DNA of 64,000 nucleotides from Emiliania huxleyi CCMP1516 (Eukaryota > Haptophyta > Isochrysidales > Noelaerhabdaceae), in the NCBI RefSeq assembly GCF_000372725.1, contig NW_005202113.1:9891-73890 (forward strand), in the 5' to 3' direction. The notes beneath the pieces were generated by a model, which did no database searches, was not told the origin of the DNA, and worked only from the letters and a program-made list of their open reading frames with translations. The first letter of the stretch is position 1. Each line of letters starts with the position of its first letter. Below, in pieces: positions 61,768-64,000 of the stretch. The position numbers were made by a program, and so were the translations under genes.

Positions 61768-64000
61768 ATGGTCCTGACGGACATCTTCCGCTGCTGGCGT
61801 CTCTCCTTCTGGCGGCGGTTCGACCGGAGCCTGCTCGCCGCGGTGGTGCACCTCCTTTTCGTGTGCTACCTCGTGGAGGGCCTGCGGCTCCATAGCTTCC
61901 TGCAAGCAAGCGCCTCCGAGTTTGCCTCACTGCGCGCGGGCGCCGTGATGAAGGAGCTGGCAGAGGCGTGGCCAGACAACCTCGTCGTGACGCTTCAGCG
62001 CTCCGCGGGCGGGGAGGTCCACCTCGAGGCCTCTCGGGACCTCCCGTTTGAGATCCTCGCGCCGTCGTGGGCCACGTCTCTCTTCATGCTGATCGTGGGC
62101 TATCTGACGAGCGCGCCCTCCGCTGCGAAGGCGTGGGAGACGCCGCTCTCGATGCGGCTGATCTTCACCACCGAGACCGAGCTCTACAAGTCGCTCATGG
62201 ACAAACAGACCGACGTCACGGTGGCGGCGGCTGCCACGGACCAGCGCGTCCGCTTCTACTACCCGCTGTTTGGCACCGGCGCGCTGATTGAGGCGCCGTA
62301 CTCGCTCGATACGCGCGAGGTGCGAAACCACCTCTTTCCCTTCGCCGAGGGCCTCTGCGAGCCGTGCGCCCTTGGCGACCCCGAGTGCACGCGGATGCTC
62401 GACGACCTGGGCTTCGACAGTGCAGACGCGTTTATCTGCCGCAAGCCGCACCTGCGTGCGCTGGCGCGGCGCGCCTCGAAGCGACACTCCCCCGCCATGC
62501 AGAATGCGATGCAGCTCGCCGCGGCGGTGGCGATGCTGGGAGTCGGCGCTGCCTTTGCCGTCGGCGAGGCGCGCGCTTCCGCATCGCGAGACATCGGCCC
62601 GGGAGAGGGGGGGAAGGGGGGGCAGGGAGGCGAACGTGCTGACAGCAGGAGCCTCCCGCCGTATCAGGAGCTTTTCCTCGTGCTGATACTGCTGCCGCCG
62701 GCCCTACTCGCCGCACGCGGAGCTGCACACGCTGAGGCCGTGGAAGGAGGCGGCACGCCCCACCACCCCCCACCCCACCACCCCGCCACACACACACCCC
62801 GTCCTCACTCCGCCGCCACTCCCCGCGCCCCGCTCTCACGCCAGCCTCGCACTTCGACAGGCCATCGCCCGCCGGGGGGCGGCGAGGCTCGCTGGGGCCT
62901 CCTCCGCACCCTCTCCCTCCTCCTCTACTCGCGCACTCCGGGCAAGCTGATCGAGGCGCGCACCGGAGGGGCGGCAACCCAAACCGGTCCGCGAGACAAA
63001 AGCGCCTGCCACTAGGCTGCGCTGCCCAGTCGGCTCGGCTGGCTCGCCCAGCTCGCCGTCTCCCTCGCCCTCGTCGCCACCGCGATGCGGCGCCGCCCGC
63101 CGGAAGTCCCGGCGCCCCACCTCCCCGGCGGCCGCCGCGAGGGCGCTATCGCGGCTTTCTTCGCTGCTTTTGGAATCGTGTTGAGAGCGCCGCTGGCGCA
63201 GCCCGTGATCGAGCCGCAGGGCGTGGTGGTTGGGGTGCGCGTGCCCGATGAGGTCGTGAGGGCGCATGAGGAAGATCTCAGGGCCGCGCGCGCCGTGGGC
63301 GAGATGCGTATCGGTGGGCAATACGCACCCCCGCGGGCCTTACGCACCCTCGCTGCGGCGTTCCGGGGGGAGGACGTGACGGAGGAGGAGCGCATCTCGG
63401 CGATGGCGGCGGTGATCATTCAGGAAATGGGCATGTTCGTGGCGGCGCCGGGCCTGGTCGGGTTGAGTGAGGTGCAGCTGCGCGCCATGGCGGATGCGGC
63501 GGCGGAGGCCGAGGCGGACAGCAACGCGGCGGCGAGGTTTGCGAGCATCGACGAGGCCGAGCAGGCCATCCGGTCCGCGGCGGTGTTGCTCGGCCTCGAG
63601 CCCGGCGGGAGCGTGCGGCAGCAGGCCGAGACCATCCTCACAATGCTGGGGGTGGGCGAGGAAGCCGCGCGCGCTTGGGACGAGGCGCTTGCGGGTCAGA
63701 CGCGACGGCATGCTCGCGAGGCCGCCGCGCCGCCCGCCACCGCCCCGCCGCCGCCGCCGCCGCATGCATCGCCGCAGGGCGACACCCCTCTCCCCGCTGC
63801 GCTTCGTGCGCCGCCACCGGCGTCAACACAAGCGACGCCGCCACGGCCAGCAAGGGCATCGACGACTGCGACGGCGACGGCGCCGACGCCCACCCCGACA
63901 CCGACGGCTGCACCGCCGCCGCTGCCACTCCCGACGCCGCAGCCGATGCCCACGGCACCGCCGCTGCCGATGCCGGCTGGGTTCCCGCCCGCAGCAGGGA
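61768..64000 (+). CDS. Multi-pass membrane protein, uncharacterised, 3' end cut by the window
   Basis: The frame starts with ATG at 61768 and continues after a GC-AG intron 62956-63015 (GAG|GCGCGC, phase 0) to the window edge. Membrane segments lie near residues 25-45 ('LLAAVVHLLFVCYLVEGL'), 95-110, 240-265 and, after the Ser/Pro-rich stretch, near 63060-63090. The ectodomain has a Cys cluster ('EGLCEPCALGDPECTRML'). The C-terminal part is helical and acidic ('MAAVIIQEMGMFVAAPGLVG', 'AEAEADSNAAARFASIDEAEQAI'), then strongly Ala/Pro-rich with CCG-type repeats to the end. No family was recognised. Other introns between 62590 and 62880 are likely. It is partial at the 3' end. Confidence 0.6.

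Overview
The window is eukaryotic nuclear DNA. It is very GC-rich, with intron-bearing genes on both strands, no operons, no bacterial signals and no tRNA or rRNA that I could recognise. Introns are short (about 43-290 bp), and where the reading frame fixes the splice sites most have GC-AG rather than GT-AG ends. Targeting-type N-termini, SWEET, TauE/SafE and XEG113-like GT77 proteins, proline-rich ectodomains, introner-like repeats and G/C homopolymers together suggest a unicellular alga, most likely a haptophyte (inference). Positions 30741-30840 are an assembly gap, and the last gene runs off the right edge.

0-11 kb is repeat-rich. Short tandem repeats lead into a BTB-domain gene (minus), then a 5.19 kb DNA transposon (3320-8509). 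The transposon has about 1.12 kb near-identical terminal inverted repeats. It carries a DDE_Tnp_4/Harbinger-like transposase and, convergent to it, a truncated XPG/FEN1-like nuclease. Both reading frames begin exactly at the inner edge of an inverted repeat, so the repeats double as promoter and leader. The element interrupts a dispersed repeat (repeat A), an uninterrupted copy of which lies at about 9.48 kb. From 9.6 to 11.1 kb there is a nest of repeat families (A, B and introner-like C).

11-24 kb holds a two-MRH-domain ER lectin (ERLEC1/XTP3-B-like), a small secreted/membrane protein, a HemK/PrmC methyltransferase whose intron carries a long microsatellite, a DUF3429-like membrane protein, a GT77-type glycosyltransferase with minisatellite-filled introns, an EF-hand-like protein, a MITE-like inverted-repeat element, and a glutathione S-transferase.

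24-41 kb holds a peptidase C69 family protein with a C-terminal membrane anchor, a G-rich low-complexity tract, a TauE/SafE anion transporter crossing the gap, a SWEET sugar transporter, an F-box/LRR/Cys-rich protein, a PRXL2-like thioredoxin-fold protein and a MYND-finger protein with a frame break.

41-64 kb holds a 12-exon transmembrane adenylyl cyclase (1689 aa, two membrane blocks and two cyclase domains) whose C1 and C2 domains have split the catalytic residues as animal tmACs do. It is followed by two glycosyltransferase-like genes, a SirB1/FBXO21-like protein, a proline-rich single-pass surface protein, an arylamine N-acetyltransferase with a long C-terminal extension, a phytanoyl-CoA-dioxygenase family enzyme and a partial multi-pass membrane protein. 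The genes look like ordinary housekeeping, transport and cell-surface functions rather than one pathway. The most unusual content is the nuclease-bearing transposon, the introner-like repeat family and the GC-AG intron bias.
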